Notes: generated by a model not told the origin, from the sequence alone. Shown: positions 16,316 to 25,785, counted from the stretch's first letter. The stretch is DNA of 64,000 bases from Paraflavitalea pollutisoli (GCF_029360705.1 NZ_JARKMX010000008.1:1363949-1427948); one strand, 5' to 3'. Program-made: numbers and translations.

Positions 16316-17815
16316 ATGTACATCTTTTCCGCTGCCGACATCCGCGCCTGGGATGAGTATACCATTTTACATGAACCGATCTCTTCCATCGACCTGATGG
16401 AACGCGCTTCGCTGGCCTGTGTCGATTGGCTGCAACAGCATCAACCAGACAATATGGGGTACGCCGTCTTCTGCGGTAAGGGCAACAATGGCGGGGATGG
16501 GCTGGCCATTGCGCGGTTGCTGGCGGAGGCCGATCATGCGGTAACGGTATATATTCTGGAATTTGGTCACCTGGGCACGGAGGATTTTCAGACCAACCTG
16601 GCCCGCCTGCACGAGAGTGGTGCCGTCATCAAATTCATTTCTGCTGCAGAGAATATCCCAACGCTGACGGTCGGCGAAACGGTGATCGATGCCTTACTGG
16701 GTTCGGGGCTCAACCGCCCGCTGGAAGGACTTACCGCACAGGTCGTAGGCCATATCAACAACAGCGGGCTACGGGTGATCTCGATCGATATGCCGACAGG
16801 GCTTATGGCCGATAGCAGCGCTACGGGGAATACGATCATCCAGGCAGATCATACGTTGAGCTTTCAATGTTACAAGCCGGCCTTTCTGGTGGCAGAGAAT
16901 GCTGCTTATATCGGCCAGCTGCACATCCTGGATATCGGTTTGCACCCCGGCTATCCGGCTACCCAGCCGAGTCCTTTCCAATGGATCGATCAGGCGATGG
17001 TGCAATCCATTCTGCGGCCAAGAGGCGCATTCTCGCACAAGGGGACTTATGGTCATGCGGCGATCATTGCCGGCAGCCAGGGCATGATGGGGGCCGCCAC
17101 GCTGGCTGCGCGCGCTTGCCTGCGCAGCGGTGTGGGCAAACTGACCGCGCATATCCCGGCGATCGGGTATACGATCATGCAGATCGCCGTACCGGAAGCG
17201 ATGACCTATACAGCGGGCAAGGAACATGTGGAAACGGCGGTGAGCCTGGGCCAATACGACGTGATCGGTGCGGGGCCGGGACTGGGTCAATATGGGTCGC
17301 ACCGTGAGCTATTGGAAACGATCTTTCAGCAATGTAAAAATGCCCTGGTGCTGGATGCAGATGCACTGAATGTGTTGTCGCTGCACCAGGAACTATTGGG
17401 CAAGCTGCCTCCCCATACGATCCTTACCCCCCACCCCAAGGAATTTGAGCGGCTGTTTGGCAAAACAGCCAATGATTTCGAGCGTATTCAACTGGCGTTG
17501 AAAAGAGCGGCGGCGCTCAAGATCGTGATCGTTTTGAAGGGGCGTTATTCGTTGGTGGCGACGCCTGAGGGGGTGGCTTATTTCAACAGCACGGGCAATC
17601 CCGGAATGGCGACTGGTGGTAGCGGCGACGTGCTCACCGGCATCATTACTGGTCTCGCTGCACAAGGTTACTCACCGGTTCATGCAGCGATTGCCGGCGT
17701 ATTTATCCATGGCCTGGCGGGTGATATTGCGGCTTCTTATACTTCTCAAACATCGCTCATCGCCTCGGACCTGGTGGAGTACCTGGCGGATGCTTTTCAT
17801 CAGTTGGAGCTGTAG
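16316..17815 (+). CDS. nnr: Bifunctional NAD(P)H-hydrate epimerase / ADP-dependent dehydratase
   Basis: A metabolite-repair enzyme that epimerises and dehydrates damaged NADHX/NADPHX. At 499 residues it is the fused NnrE-NnrD form. The N-terminal YjeF_N domain (about 1-210) shows VFCGKGNNGGDGLAIARLL and the DALLGSGLNRPL motif with its catalytic Asp. The C-terminal ribokinase-like dehydratase (about 225-499) shows HKGTYGHAAIIAGS, VLDADALNVL, ILTPHPKEFERL and the GGSGDVLTGIITGL anion-hole motif. ATG at 16316. It appears to stand alone, with a terminator upstream. Confidence 0.96.
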   Translation: MYIFSAADIRAWDEYTILHEPISSIDLMERASLACVDWLQQHQPDNMGYAVFCGKGNNGGDGLAIARLLAEADHAVTVYILEFGHLGTEDFQTNLARLHESGAVIKFISAAENIPTLTVGETVIDALLGSGLNRPLEGLTAQVVGHINNSGLRVISIDMPTGLMADSSATGNTIIQADHTLSFQCYKPAFLVAENAAYIGQLHILDIGLHPGYPATQPSPFQWIDQAMVQSILRPRGAFSHKGTYGHAAIIAGSQGMMGAATLAARACLRSGVGKLTAHIPAIGYTIMQIAVPEAMTYTAGKEHVETAVSLGQYDVIGAGPGLGQYGSHRELLETIFQQCKNALVLDADALNVLSLHQELLGKLPPHTILTPHPKEFERLFGKTANDFERIQLALKRAAALKIVIVLKGRYSLVATPEGVAYFNSTGNPGMATGGSGDVLTGIITGLAAQGYSPVHAAIAGVFIHGLAGDIAASYTSQTSLIASDLVEYLADAFHQLEL

Positions 17816-17861
17816 CGGGTGACCGGCTACCGCGTGGCATTTACTTTGCAGCCATGCCCGT

Positions 17862-18098
17862 ATGAACTACAAAACTTTCGATATTGCGCTGGAGTATGAT
17901 GGTATTCAATACCAGGGTTGGGTAACGCCTTCGGACGAACATCATGCCAATGGTATGCCACGCTCCTTTCACGTGGTGCTCAACGAAACCATGTTTGGCA
18001 ACCTCTCCAAATCGGGCGACAATTGGGTCATCGATCAGCAACGTCCTGCGCCCATGGTGGAGCAGGTGGGTAAACTGATTCAGTCGCAGATCAAGTAA
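17862..18098 (+). CDS. Small protein of unknown function, 78 aa
   Basis: I do not recognise it. It is a soluble, mixed-charge 78-residue protein with no signal peptide or TM helix (MNYKTFDIALEYDGIQYQG...VGKLIQSQIK). The ATG at 17862 is preceded by TTACTTTG (17841-17848), close to the -7 consensus, and it begins 46 bp after nnr. Codon use resembles its neighbours, which supports a real gene. The IALEYDGIQYQGW stretch superficially recalls the TruA N-terminus, but nothing else of that family is present. Confidence 0.6.
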   Translation: MNYKTFDIALEYDGIQYQGWVTPSDEHHANGMPRSFHVVLNETMFGNLSKSGDNWVIDQQRPAPMVEQVGKLIQSQIK

Positions 18099-18131
18099 GG
18101 GGTGTCTGGTCCTGTAGGTTTCTCTCCCATT

Positions 18132-18215
18132 ATGCATGAGCAGCAGTCCAGTCCTTTTGACGATCTGCGTTTGTTGATTACTTACTCCGCCAAACCTGAA
18201 CCACCTGCAGGATAA
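18132..18215 (+). CDS. Possible 27-aa small ORF
   Basis: ATG at 18132 to TAA at 18213-18215 encodes MHEQQSSPFDDLRLLITYSA and seven more residues (KPEPPAG). It lies between the 78-aa gene and the convergent anti-sigma gene. There is no clear ribosome-binding site; in-frame length and plausible composition are the only support. Confidence 0.2.
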   Translation: MHEQQSSPFDDLRLLITYSAKPEPPAG

Positions 18216-18219
18216 TACA

Positions 18220-18978
18220 CTATAACTTCTTCATCAGTTCCTGTGCTTTGGCATATTGCGGGGCATCGGCCGGTATTTTCTCGAGCCAGTCTTTGGCGGT
18301 CTCTTTATCGTTCTCTTTCAGGAAACTCAGCGCCTGGTAGAAGGTGGCGTCGTATTTAAAGGCGGAACCGCCGCGGATGAGCTTTTCGAATATCACCCTG
18401 GCCTGCGTCAGCTGGTCTGTGTGTAACAGGGCTACGCCGAGATAAAAGGCTGCATAGGTATTGTTGGGTTGCTGCTGCACCACCTCGGCCAGGTCGACCG
18501 CTGCCACCACATAATCCTTGCTATTGAAGGCTATGGTCGCTGCTGCCAATACCGAATCGGCATGACTGCCGCGCTCCGTTTGACTGTCCATTTGTGCGAT
18601 CGCGTATTTTTCATAGAGCTTATCGCTGGACGGGTTCCACAACCATACACCAACGATCAGCACTGCTGCGACAGCCACAGCGACGGAGAGGTATTTCCGG
18701 AAAGGTACTACCCTGCCAGACTTCGTAGCCTCCCCTGGCTGCTGGTCGTTGCCGCCGCCAAAATGCGCTTGCCGTAAAGGTTGCATCGTAGCTTTCAGCT
18801 GTTCCCGTGTTTCATCCGCTCCAAAGTGTTGCTGCAATCCGGTTTCCACTTCCTGTTGCAGGGCGATGAGTTCCTGCCATTCCGGATTGTCGGGCAACGC
18901 CTTTTCAAAAGCGGCTTCTTCATCGGGCGACATATCGCCATCGAGGTACCGGGGTATGTCTTCTTTTGTGAATGTCAT
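18220..18978 (-). CDS. Anti-sigma-factor-like membrane protein with periplasmic TPRs
   Basis: 252 residues. The N-terminal cytoplasmic part (MTFTKEDIPRYLDGDMSPDE...) resembles the helical start of anti-sigma factors. One TM helix follows (about 96-114, YLSVAVAVAAVLIVGVWLW). The periplasmic part carries TPR-like repeats (AVDLAEVVQQQPNNTYAAFY, ALLHTDQLTQARVIFEKL) instead of the FecR domain usual beside Bacteroidota ECF factors. It is 32 bp downstream of the ECF sigma gene on the same strand, so it most likely holds that sigma factor at the membrane (inference from neighbour and topology). Confidence 0.75.
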   Translation of the reverse strand: MTFTKEDIPRYLDGDMSPDEEAAFEKALPDNPEWQELIALQQEVETGLQQHFGADETREQLKATMQPLRQAHFGGGNDQQPGEATKSGRVVPFRKYLSVAVAVAAVLIVGVWLWNPSSDKLYEKYAIAQMDSQTERGSHADSVLAAATIAFNSKDYVVAAVDLAEVVQQQPNNTYAAFYLGVALLHTDQLTQARVIFEKLIRGGSAFKYDATFYQALSFLKENDKETAKDWLEKIPADAPQYAKAQELMKKL

Positions 18979-19010
18979 AACGGATCGATAATTATTTTAA
19001 ATGCCTGCGC

Positions 19011-19577
19011 TCACTGGTGCAAACGCTGTTGTACCATTTGGGTGAGCGAGGCCATGCATTCGCTTTTCTTCTTGCGCAGGTAGCCGTAGGTAACTTTCAG
19101 TTGAGCGGCTATCTTTTCCTGGTCGCCACCTTCCATGCACTTACGGATGATCTCTTTGCAGGTGTCTCCCAGTTTTTCAAAACATTGCAGGAAGACCTCC
19201 ATTTTGTGCTGTTGCCCTTTTACCTGCTCGGCCAGGGCGAATACATCTTCGCCAATAGATACATCATCTATCTCTTTTGTTACCGGCTGCCTCCCTCTTT
19301 TTTTCAATTCATTGAGCCACTTTCTTTTACAGACGAGCACCAGGAATGGTTCGAAGGGGCAGGTCAGCTGTAGGGCTTTGTACTTTGCCTGGTTATAGAT
19401 ATCTATCAGGGACTCCTGGAAAATATCGGCCGCATCGTCTTCCGTACCACTATTGGCCAATATATACCGGCGGATGGTGCCGGCATATTGATCATAGATC
19501 TCCGATACCACACGCTGGTCGTTGTCGAGGAGCGCCTGTAGGTACCGGTGGTCTTTATGTATAAGGGGTGAGATCAT
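19011..19577 (-). CDS. ECF-type sigma-70 family RNA polymerase sigma factor
   Basis: 188 residues. Region 2 is visible as DAADIFQESLIDIYNQA followed by CPFEPFLVLVCKRKWLNELKKR. The region 4-like helix-turn-helix is QEKIAAQLKVTYGYLRKKKSECMASL. The ATG at 19577 (MISPLIHKDHRY) is preferred over a longer in-frame extension, which has no family similarity and reads through the likely promoter area. It is first in a two-gene unit with the membrane anti-sigma-like protein. The regulon is unknown. Confidence 0.88.
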   Translation of the reverse strand: MISPLIHKDHRYLQALLDNDQRVVSEIYDQYAGTIRRYILANSGTEDDAADIFQESLIDIYNQAKYKALQLTCPFEPFLVLVCKRKWLNELKKRGRQPVTKEIDDVSIGEDVFALAEQVKGQQHKMEVFLQCFEKLGDTCKEIIRKCMEGGDQEKIAAQLKVTYGYLRKKKSECMASLTQMVQQRLHQ

Positions 19578-19765
19578 CGCAGGTTTTATAAGTGAATGAT
19601 ATCCACTGCACAAGCTACCAAATCTTCTTAGCGGGTAAAAATAATCAAAAAAAAGTGACGGCAAGGGGGTAACAAAAATCCCGGGGTGCTGATATACCTG
19701 TGAACACGCAAGGGGCGGATGCCGAAAAGCCCGACAAAGAGTAGGCACTACCAAAATCGAATGAT

Positions 19766-20728
19766 ATGAAACGTTCTTTATTCGCAGCCGCTATGATCGC
19801 TGCCTCGATCACAACGTTCTCTTCCTGCAAGAAAAATCAAGATGCTCCTTCATATGCCCGCGCTGAAGCATTCCTGCAAGCGCATGCCATACCGGTACAA
19901 TCTTTCACCGGCAATGCAACCACCGGCTTTACCATTACCGGCGCCAAGGGTACCAAAGTGAAGTTTCCTGCCAATGCTTTCATCGATGGCGATGGCGGCC
20001 TTGTCACCGGTACAGTAGCCGTTACGCTGAAGGAAGTACTGAGCAAAAAAGATGTTATGTTCTCCGGTGTAATGACAGAATCCAACGGCCAGTTGCTCGA
20101 ATCGGGCGGTGAGCTGGAAGTGAAGGCCGATAAAGACGGCAAGGCGCTGCGCATCAATCCCAACCTGGGTGATAACGGCATCAAGGTGGAAGTACCTAAA
20201 GTGATGAACAACCAGGATATGGGCCTGTTTGTACAGGAGAAAAGACGTGAACAGCCTGGCCCCAACGGTGTCCCCCAGCCAACCAACCAGTCTCCATTGA
20301 CCTGGGCTCCTGCACCTTACTATCCTTTTGGCAACGGTCCCAATAGCTATTCTTTCACCTTGCCTGGTTTTACCTGGGTAAACTGCGACCGCTTCTACAG
20401 CGATCCGAACCCCAAGACCACCATGACGGTATTGCCTGCCTTCCAGGACAACAACCAGGTAACAGACCTGCAGGTGTTCCTGGTGTTCAAAAACATCAGC
20501 ACAGTGGTCACGTTCCCTTTCAACAGCAGCCTGCAGAAATTTGAATCATATGGTAACTCCTTGCCTATCGGCCTGCAGGCTTACCTCGTATTGATCGGCA
20601 AGGACAGCGATGGTTTCGTACAGTTTGGTCAGCAAACCATCACCATCAGCGCCAACCTGCATGTTGATGCTCCGATCCACAAGGCTACGCAGGCTGAAGT
20701 TGACAACTTCCTCGCTACGATTCAATAA
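19766..20728 (+). CDS. Surface/periplasmic lipoprotein of unknown function
   Basis: 320 residues. SPII signal peptide MKRSLFAAAMIAASITTFSSC, with CKKNQ after the lipobox. The body is beta-rich (TGFTITGAKGTKVKFPANAF, TGTVAVTLKEVLSKKDVMFSG), a pattern seen in Bacteroidota carboxypeptidase-regulatory/ZU5-like lipoproteins, though I cannot assign a family with certainty. A proline/asparagine-rich segment lies at about 155-185. It is divergent from the sigma gene (188 bp between starts), and a shared hairpin follows its stop. Confidence 0.7.
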   Translation: MKRSLFAAAMIAASITTFSSCKKNQDAPSYARAEAFLQAHAIPVQSFTGNATTGFTITGAKGTKVKFPANAFIDGDGGLVTGTVAVTLKEVLSKKDVMFSGVMTESNGQLLESGGELEVKADKDGKALRINPNLGDNGIKVEVPKVMNNQDMGLFVQEKRREQPGPNGVPQPTNQSPLTWAPAPYYPFGNGPNSYSFTLPGFTWVNCDRFYSDPNPKTTMTVLPAFQDNNQVTDLQVFLVFKNISTVVTFPFNSSLQKFESYGNSLPIGLQAYLVLIGKDSDGFVQFGQQTITISANLHVDAPIHKATQAEVDNFLATIQ

Positions 20729-20814
20729 GCGAACGATACGCGCTCAACACAAAAAATACAATCGTTCATCAGGCTTATCTCCGGGACTATTCAGTCGGTT
20801 TACCGTACCTCCCC

Positions 20815-20847
20815 AGCTGCCTCCTCTACAGGGGGCAGCTTTCTTTT
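20815..20847. terminator. Hairpin between convergent lipoprotein genes
   Basis: AGCTGCCTCC (20815-20824) pairs with GGGGGCAGCT (20831-20840) with one wobble, a 6-nt loop and a following TTCTTTTG. It sits between the stop codons of the genes ending at 20728 and 20997. Confidence 0.55.
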
Positions 20848-20996
20848 GTGGGCGACATTCGCCGTGGCGTGATACGTCCCCTACCCCGTTGGTTGTAAAC
20901 AGGTCGGCGCAGATCATCGGCATCGCAACGATAGCTTGCATGCTGTGCTAACCGGAAGGCCACATCCCCAAAAGTAGCACCTATTGCCCTGCGTGC

Positions 20997-21839
20997 TTAC
21001 CAGGTGAAATCAATGATCGATGTATAAGTGCCTGTGGTACCATTGGTGTCTTTGAAACTTACCGGACCTGTTTTGCGCACTGGCCTGCCCGCCGCATCGT
21101 AGGTATAGGTATAGCGTGCATCGAACGTGGCAGCGGCAGCACTGGTACGGTAATAACGGCCCGGATTGTTTTTCTGCAACCGTATTGAGGGCAGTAATAC
21201 GGGATGGTGCAAAGGCGTATGGAGCAAGGCAAAGCCATCGGGGTTCACCTTTGTATCGTATTGTTCAAAATGATCGGCATAGCGTGTGTCGAGAAAAGGG
21301 CTTACCGGTAACTGGTGGAAGTCGATGGTGCGCAGGTTGCCATCGGGATAATAGCTGAAGGTAAGTGTTTGTTCATCGATCAACACGTTGCTACCGGTAT
21401 CGATCTGCCAGGTCAACTGTTGCAGTTGATGGGCTGCCGTATAGGTTAGTTTGGCAGCACGATATACCTGTTTATTGCTGTTGGTTACCGTGATGGTAGC
21501 CACGAGGCTATTGCTGTAGGTATACCGCAATATATCCTTGTTGACGTTGCCGGGTACGCCCTTATTGGCCTGCAGGGTACGCACCCGCCCATTTAAATAG
21601 TCGATATCGTAACGGATGACTCCAGCGGCGTGATTCAAGGTAGTGATATAACCTTCTGTATCGTAGGTAAACGCGTACCAGGGGGATGGCAGCTTGTCGA
21701 CACTCATGGTGCGCAGTTGAACGGCCGGTATATCGTTGATGGGTTTGGGATTGGGTGGTGGTTCTGTGGGGCATTTGTCTTTACGGCAGGCACTTAGGCT
21801 CAGGATACTTACTAACAGCATCAGTGATTTTGTACGCAT
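20997..21839 (-). CDS. Lipoprotein with YD/RHS-like beta repeats
   Basis: 280 residues. Lipobox SLSACRKDK places the lipid-bearing Cys at about residue 18. The body consists of tyrosine-rich beta hairpins such as AFTYDTEGYITTLNHAAGVI, LTFSYYPDGNLRTIDFHQ and YTYTYDAAGRPVRKTG, resembling YD-repeat or DUF4595-like lipoproteins common in Bacteroidota. There are no catalytic motifs. It is probably outer-membrane anchored. Single gene, ATG at 21839. Confidence 0.7.
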   Translation of the reverse strand: MRTKSLMLLVSILSLSACRKDKCPTEPPPNPKPINDIPAVQLRTMSVDKLPSPWYAFTYDTEGYITTLNHAAGVIRYDIDYLNGRVRTLQANKGVPGNVNKDILRYTYSNSLVATITVTNSNKQVYRAAKLTYTAAHQLQQLTWQIDTGSNVLIDEQTLTFSYYPDGNLRTIDFHQLPVSPFLDTRYADHFEQYDTKVNPDGFALLHTPLHHPVLLPSIRLQKNNPGRYYRTSAAAATFDARYTYTYDAAGRPVRKTGPVSFKDTNGTTGTYTSIIDFTW

Positions 21840-22016
21840 AGTGGTGTGTATTTATTGTCAGCCTGACACCGTATTGCGGGCGATGGTTGTCTGTATCATC
21901 GGTTTGCACAAATTTGGGGATATCAGCATCCCCATTTCCGGGGATATTTTGAGGCAGGAATTCTTAAAATGTCGTATATTACAGTAACGGATTGCATCAC
22001 CAAAACATTCAGCTGT

Positions 22017-22454
22017 ATGAACAAAAAAGTAGCAGACATTTTACTACGTAAGGGCAGTAACATTACCACCGTCCCCCCAACGATCTCCGTACTGGACGGG
22101 TTAAAGATCATGGCTGACCAGAACATTGGTTCTGTGATGGTTATGGAAGACGGTCGATACCTGGGCATTATGACCGAACGGGACTACTCCCGCAAGATCG
22201 TATTGATGGGCCGCAGTTCGAACGATACACCGATCAGCGAGATTATGTCGAATGATTTTCCGCGTGTTACATCGGCTGACTCGATCGATTACTGTATGCA
22301 ATTGTTATCAGACAGGAATATCCGGTACCTGCCGGTATTTGATGGTGAGCAAGTGATCGGCATCATCTCCATCAATGATGTGGTAAAAGAAACCATTCTG
22401 TCGCACGAAGAAACGATCACACAATTAAAAGATTACCTGCATTCTGCACGATAA
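22017..22454 (+). CDS. CBS-domain-pair protein
   Basis: 145 residues containing two CBS domains (about 10-65 and 78-135): VPPTISVLDGLKIMADQNIGSVMVME...GIMTERDYSRK and VTSADSIDYCMQLLSDRNIRYLPVFD...GIISINDVVK. Such pairs bind adenine nucleotides and act as stand-alone energy or redox sensors; the partner here is unknown. ATG at 22017 (MNKKVADILLRKG) fits family starts better than the upstream in-frame ATG at 21969. Upstream, GGGGATAT occurs twice 24 bp apart (21916 and 21940), the first inside a 6-bp inverted repeat. A strong terminator follows. Confidence 0.88.
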   Translation: MNKKVADILLRKGSNITTVPPTISVLDGLKIMADQNIGSVMVMEDGRYLGIMTERDYSRKIVLMGRSSNDTPISEIMSNDFPRVTSADSIDYCMQLLSDRNIRYLPVFDGEQVIGIISINDVVKETILSHEETITQLKDYLHSAR

Positions 22455-22489
22455 ATCATGATCGCTCCAATTACCCCCTGGAGCAGCCG

Positions 22490-22518
22490 GAGCCCCGCGA
22501 TGCGGGGCTCTTTTTTTT
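22490..22518 (+). terminator. Intrinsic terminator after CBS gene
   Basis: GAGCCCCGC / GCGGGGCTC, a 9-bp stem with a 3-nt loop, followed by eight Ts. Confidence 0.93.
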
Positions 22519-22656
22519 GCCCTTTAACGGCTGCTGTTACTGCCCGGGTATGTTTGTATCGATTACGGTGATCCGCCCTCCACCACTGGTTTTTTCCCCC
22601 TGAATGCCCTATTTTTATCGGCATAACCCCTGTCACCCAAACTACCTGACCAACAC

Positions 22657-25600
22657 ATGAGACTACTACTGCTGGTGCTAGTGATATCGTTACGCACCTC
22701 CCTGGCCCTTGGACAAGTTCCTATTATTCAATCTATTTCTCCCGTTTCGGGTCCCGCCGGCACGCAAGTGACGATCAACGGCCACCAGTTTGGCGCGAAC
22801 ACCGGCGACAACAAAGTTTATTTTGGTACCCTGCCAGCCACGGTGGTGAGCGCCTCTCCCCTTTCGTTGACCGTGACGGTTCCGGCAGGTGCTACGACCC
22901 AACCGATCACCGTGCTCGTCAATGGCCTCAGTACCTATAGCGCTCAATCATTTATCACCACGTATACAGCGATTGGCAGTACGATCGGGAGCAATATGTT
23001 CCGCCCGGCCATAAATCTATCAGGCGGTGGCGATGTGAGCACGGCCGACCTGGACGGTGATGGTTATACCGATCTCTTTTATACCCGGTTTTCGTTTGAT
23101 GAGGTCCGGATACTACACAATACCGGTAATGGCTTTGGCTTCTCGTATCAGGAGTCAGTCTGGGGTGGAACCACCAATCCCCTGGGCGTAAAGGCGGCCG
23201 ATGTAAATGGGGACGGGCTGCCCGAACTGCTGGTCTTGAGTTATATGTACGACTGTGTCAACATTTTCAAGAACAATAGCACACCGGGTACCATCAACCT
23301 TCAATGGCCACCGGTGACACTGGCAGCTACTGATGGCTGCCGTGATTTTGCCATCGGCGACCTCGACAATGACGGGAAACCCGATATCGTTATTACCAAC
23401 CAAAATGCCCATACCATTTCGATCTTCCGCAACACCTCGACGGGTGGTAATATTTCCTTCAGTACCAAAATAGATCTGGCTACCACGGCAGGGCCCGAAG
23501 GGGTTGCCATTGGTGACCTCGACGGCGACGGCAAACGGGAGATCGTGGTGGCCGGCAACAGCGCCATGGGTGGCATCAGTCTATTCAGGAACCAATCGAC
23601 GCCGGGCACCCTTGCCTTCGATGCGAAACAAGACCTGGCAGCCGGTTCCTGGCCCTGGGATGTAGAGATCGCCGATGTGGATGGTGATGGCAAGCCAGAC
23701 CTGCTGGCGAGCAACACTTCTTCCAGTACCATATCTGTATTCCGGAATACGAGTACGGGTGCCATTTCATTGGCGAACCGGGTAGACCTGGCCACCGGCG
23801 GCAGTCCCCGTGGCATGACTGTAGCCGACATCAATGGTGACGGCAAACCCGAACTACTGACTGCCAATTGGTTTATCGACGCTACGGTAGCCATACTCGG
23901 CAACAAGAGCAGCGCCGGCACGATCGCCTTCGACCCGTTTGTCACCTACACCACCAACACCGGTTGTGGCGAGGTTGTAGTGGCCGACCTGAACCGGGAT
24001 GGTGCGCCCGACATCGTGACAGCCAACTCCCAAAGCAACTCGCTCTCATACCTGCACAACATCCACCAGGTAAATACAGGTATGCCTTCGTGCCCTACGC
24101 TGACGAATCCTGCCCACAACAGCAGTATCCCCCATTGGACGGCTACCCGGTTTATCTGGCGGAAAGATCCTTACGCTACCGGCTATCAGCTCAGCATCAA
24201 AAAGGGCACTTCGGTGGTAGTGGATATCACGACTACCGATACCTCCTATGAATTTACGCCTACCGCCGGTCTGTCCTATACCTGGAGTGTACGGCCTTCG
24301 AATGCGCCGAATACGAACTGGACCTGCCCCGAGTTCCGTTTCTCCGCTTGTCCCGTTCTGGCCAACCAAACGACCATTTCGGCAGAAGGGCCAACCAGTT
24401 TTTGCACGACCGATTCTGTCAAGCTGCAAGCCAATTATTCCGGGGCGTATCAGTGGTACCGCGATGGTCAACCGATCGATGGGGCCGACAATTTCTTATG
24501 GGTGAAGACAGCAGGTAGTTATACCGTACGTATGACCAATGGCGGTTGTTATTCGGAGCCTTCCAACGCGATTGTGGTGACCACGCTGCAAGCGCCGGCC
24601 AAGCCGGTAGCTACAGCCGGCGGACCTACCAGCTTCTGTGCGGGTGGCAGTGTGCAACTAACTGGCAGCATCGACAACCAGCTGCAATGGTTCCGTGATG
24701 ATGCACCGATCGATGGCGCCACCGCCCAACAGTATACCGCTACCGGCGGTGGTAGTTATTTTGTGCGGATCACCAACAGCGCTTCGGGTTGCCACAACTA
24801 CTCGGATAAACTAGTCGTGACCGTAACGCCCGTACCGCCCATGCCGGTCATCTCCGCGGTGGGTTCCGCCACGGCTTGCGCGGGCACGCAAGTGCAATTG
24901 CAGTCGACGGCATCTACGGGTAATGTTTGGTACAAAGACAATACACCGCTTGGCTTTGGGGCTCAATCGGCTTTTGTAGAGCAGTCGGGCAGCTATACGG
25001 TTCAGGTGAATCCGGGTGGCTGTGCATCGGCCATCAGTGCCCCCTTCCTGGTTACGATTAACCCGATCCCAGCCACCCCCACCGTGAGCACGCCCAATCC
25101 GACCGTTTGTGCCGGCGACAGTGTGGCCTTGCAATCATCGGCCGTTGCCGGCAACCAGTGGTACCGGAACAATCAACTGATCGATGGCGCCACGGCGCCA
25201 ACCTACCGGGCTAAGGTAGCCGGCGCGTATACGGTGCGTCAAACTTCCAATGGTTGTGCATCGGCTGTGAGCGCCAGCACCACGGTGAGCTTTTTAGCTT
25301 TGCCGGCCAAACCGGCTATTACAGTCAATAGCAGCGCCCTGAGTGTGGCCACCACTTATACCAGCTATGCCTGGTTCCTCAACAATGCGCCCATCATTGG
25401 AGCGAATGGTGCACAACATGTAGCCAGTCAAAGCGGTTTGTACAGGGTCGTCGTCACGAACCTCTCCTCCTGTGCGATCAGTTCGGACGAACTCAATTTT
25501 GTCTATACTGCCACCAATGATGTGGAATGGCAGGGCTATGCCATCACCTGGTTTCCCAATCCGGTGCACGACCAACTGCACCTGCGGGTATCGCCACAGA

Positions 25601-25785
25601 CGAGCCTGACCGGCAAAGTAACGGTGCGGATCACGGATAATGCAGGTCGCCCGGTGATAGTACAACAGCCGCTGAAGACCGGCAATAATGTGCTATCGAT
25701 GGCGGGTTTGGCGCCGGGCATTTACCGGATCACGCTCCGCACCGGCAAACAGGAGAAGTCATTCAGTATATTGAAAGCGCATTAA
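22657..25785 (+). CDS. T9SS-exported surface protein: IPT/TIG, VCBS/FG-GAP repeats, Ig-like repeats, sorting domain
   Basis: 1042 residues. A signal peptide (MRLLLLVLVISLRTSLALGQ) is followed by an IPT/TIG domain (about 20-105, ISPVSGPAGTQVTINGHQFG). About seven VCBS/FG-GAP units follow (about 115-470), with calcium-loop motifs DLDGDGYTD, DVNGDGLPE, DLDNDGKPD, DLDGDGKRE, DVDGDGKPD, DINGDGKPE and DLNRDGAPD. Next are a fibronectin-like segment and five Ig-like repeats with a WYRDGQPIDGA-type core, four of them opened by an FC-type cysteine. The C-terminal about 80 residues (WFPNPVHDQLHL...GLAPGIYRITL...KSFSILKAH) form a type A T9SS sorting domain. It is probably secreted and cell-surface attached, with an adhesive or binding role (inference). 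No catalytic domain is seen. Confidence 0.92.
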   Translation: MRLLLLVLVISLRTSLALGQVPIIQSISPVSGPAGTQVTINGHQFGANTGDNKVYFGTLPATVVSASPLSLTVTVPAGATTQPITVLVNGLSTYSAQSFITTYTAIGSTIGSNMFRPAINLSGGGDVSTADLDGDGYTDLFYTRFSFDEVRILHNTGNGFGFSYQESVWGGTTNPLGVKAADVNGDGLPELLVLSYMYDCVNIFKNNSTPGTINLQWPPVTLAATDGCRDFAIGDLDNDGKPDIVITNQNAHTISIFRNTSTGGNISFSTKIDLATTAGPEGVAIGDLDGDGKREIVVAGNSAMGGISLFRNQSTPGTLAFDAKQDLAAGSWPWDVEIADVDGDGKPDLLASNTSSSTISVFRNTSTGAISLANRVDLATGGSPRGMTVADINGDGKPELLTANWFIDATVAILGNKSSAGTIAFDPFVTYTTNTGCGEVVVADLNRDGAPDIVTANSQSNSLSYLHNIHQVNTGMPSCPTLTNPAHNSSIPHWTATRFIWRKDPYATGYQLSIKKGTSVVVDITTTDTSYEFTPTAGLSYTWSVRPSNAPNTNWTCPEFRFSACPVLANQTTISAEGPTSFCTTDSVKLQANYSGAYQWYRDGQPIDGADNFLWVKTAGSYTVRMTNGGCYSEPSNAIVVTTLQAPAKPVATAGGPTSFCAGGSVQLTGSIDNQLQWFRDDAPIDGATAQQYTATGGGSYFVRITNSASGCHNYSDKLVVTVTPVPPMPVISAVGSATACAGTQVQLQSTASTGNVWYKDNTPLGFGAQSAFVEQSGSYTVQVNPGGCASAISAPFLVTINPIPATPTVSTPNPTVCAGDSVALQSSAVAGNQWYRNNQLIDGATAPTYRAKVAGAYTVRQTSNGCASAVSASTTVSFLALPAKPAITVNSSALSVATTYTSYAWFLNNAPIIGANGAQHVASQSGLYRVVVTNLSSCAISSDELNFVYTATNDVEWQGYAITWFPNPVHDQLHLRVSPQTSLTGKVTVRITDNAGRPVIVQQPLKTGNNVLSMAGLAPGIYRITLRTGKQEKSFSILKAH

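Noticed and set aside
16316-17815. Separate nnrE and nnrD genes
   Set aside because: One uninterrupted frame covers both domains; the fused form is normal in bacteria.
17862-18098. Truncated TruA pseudouridine synthase
   Set aside because: Only a short YDG-Q-GW-like resemblance; no catalytic Asp motif and the frame is complete at 78 codons.
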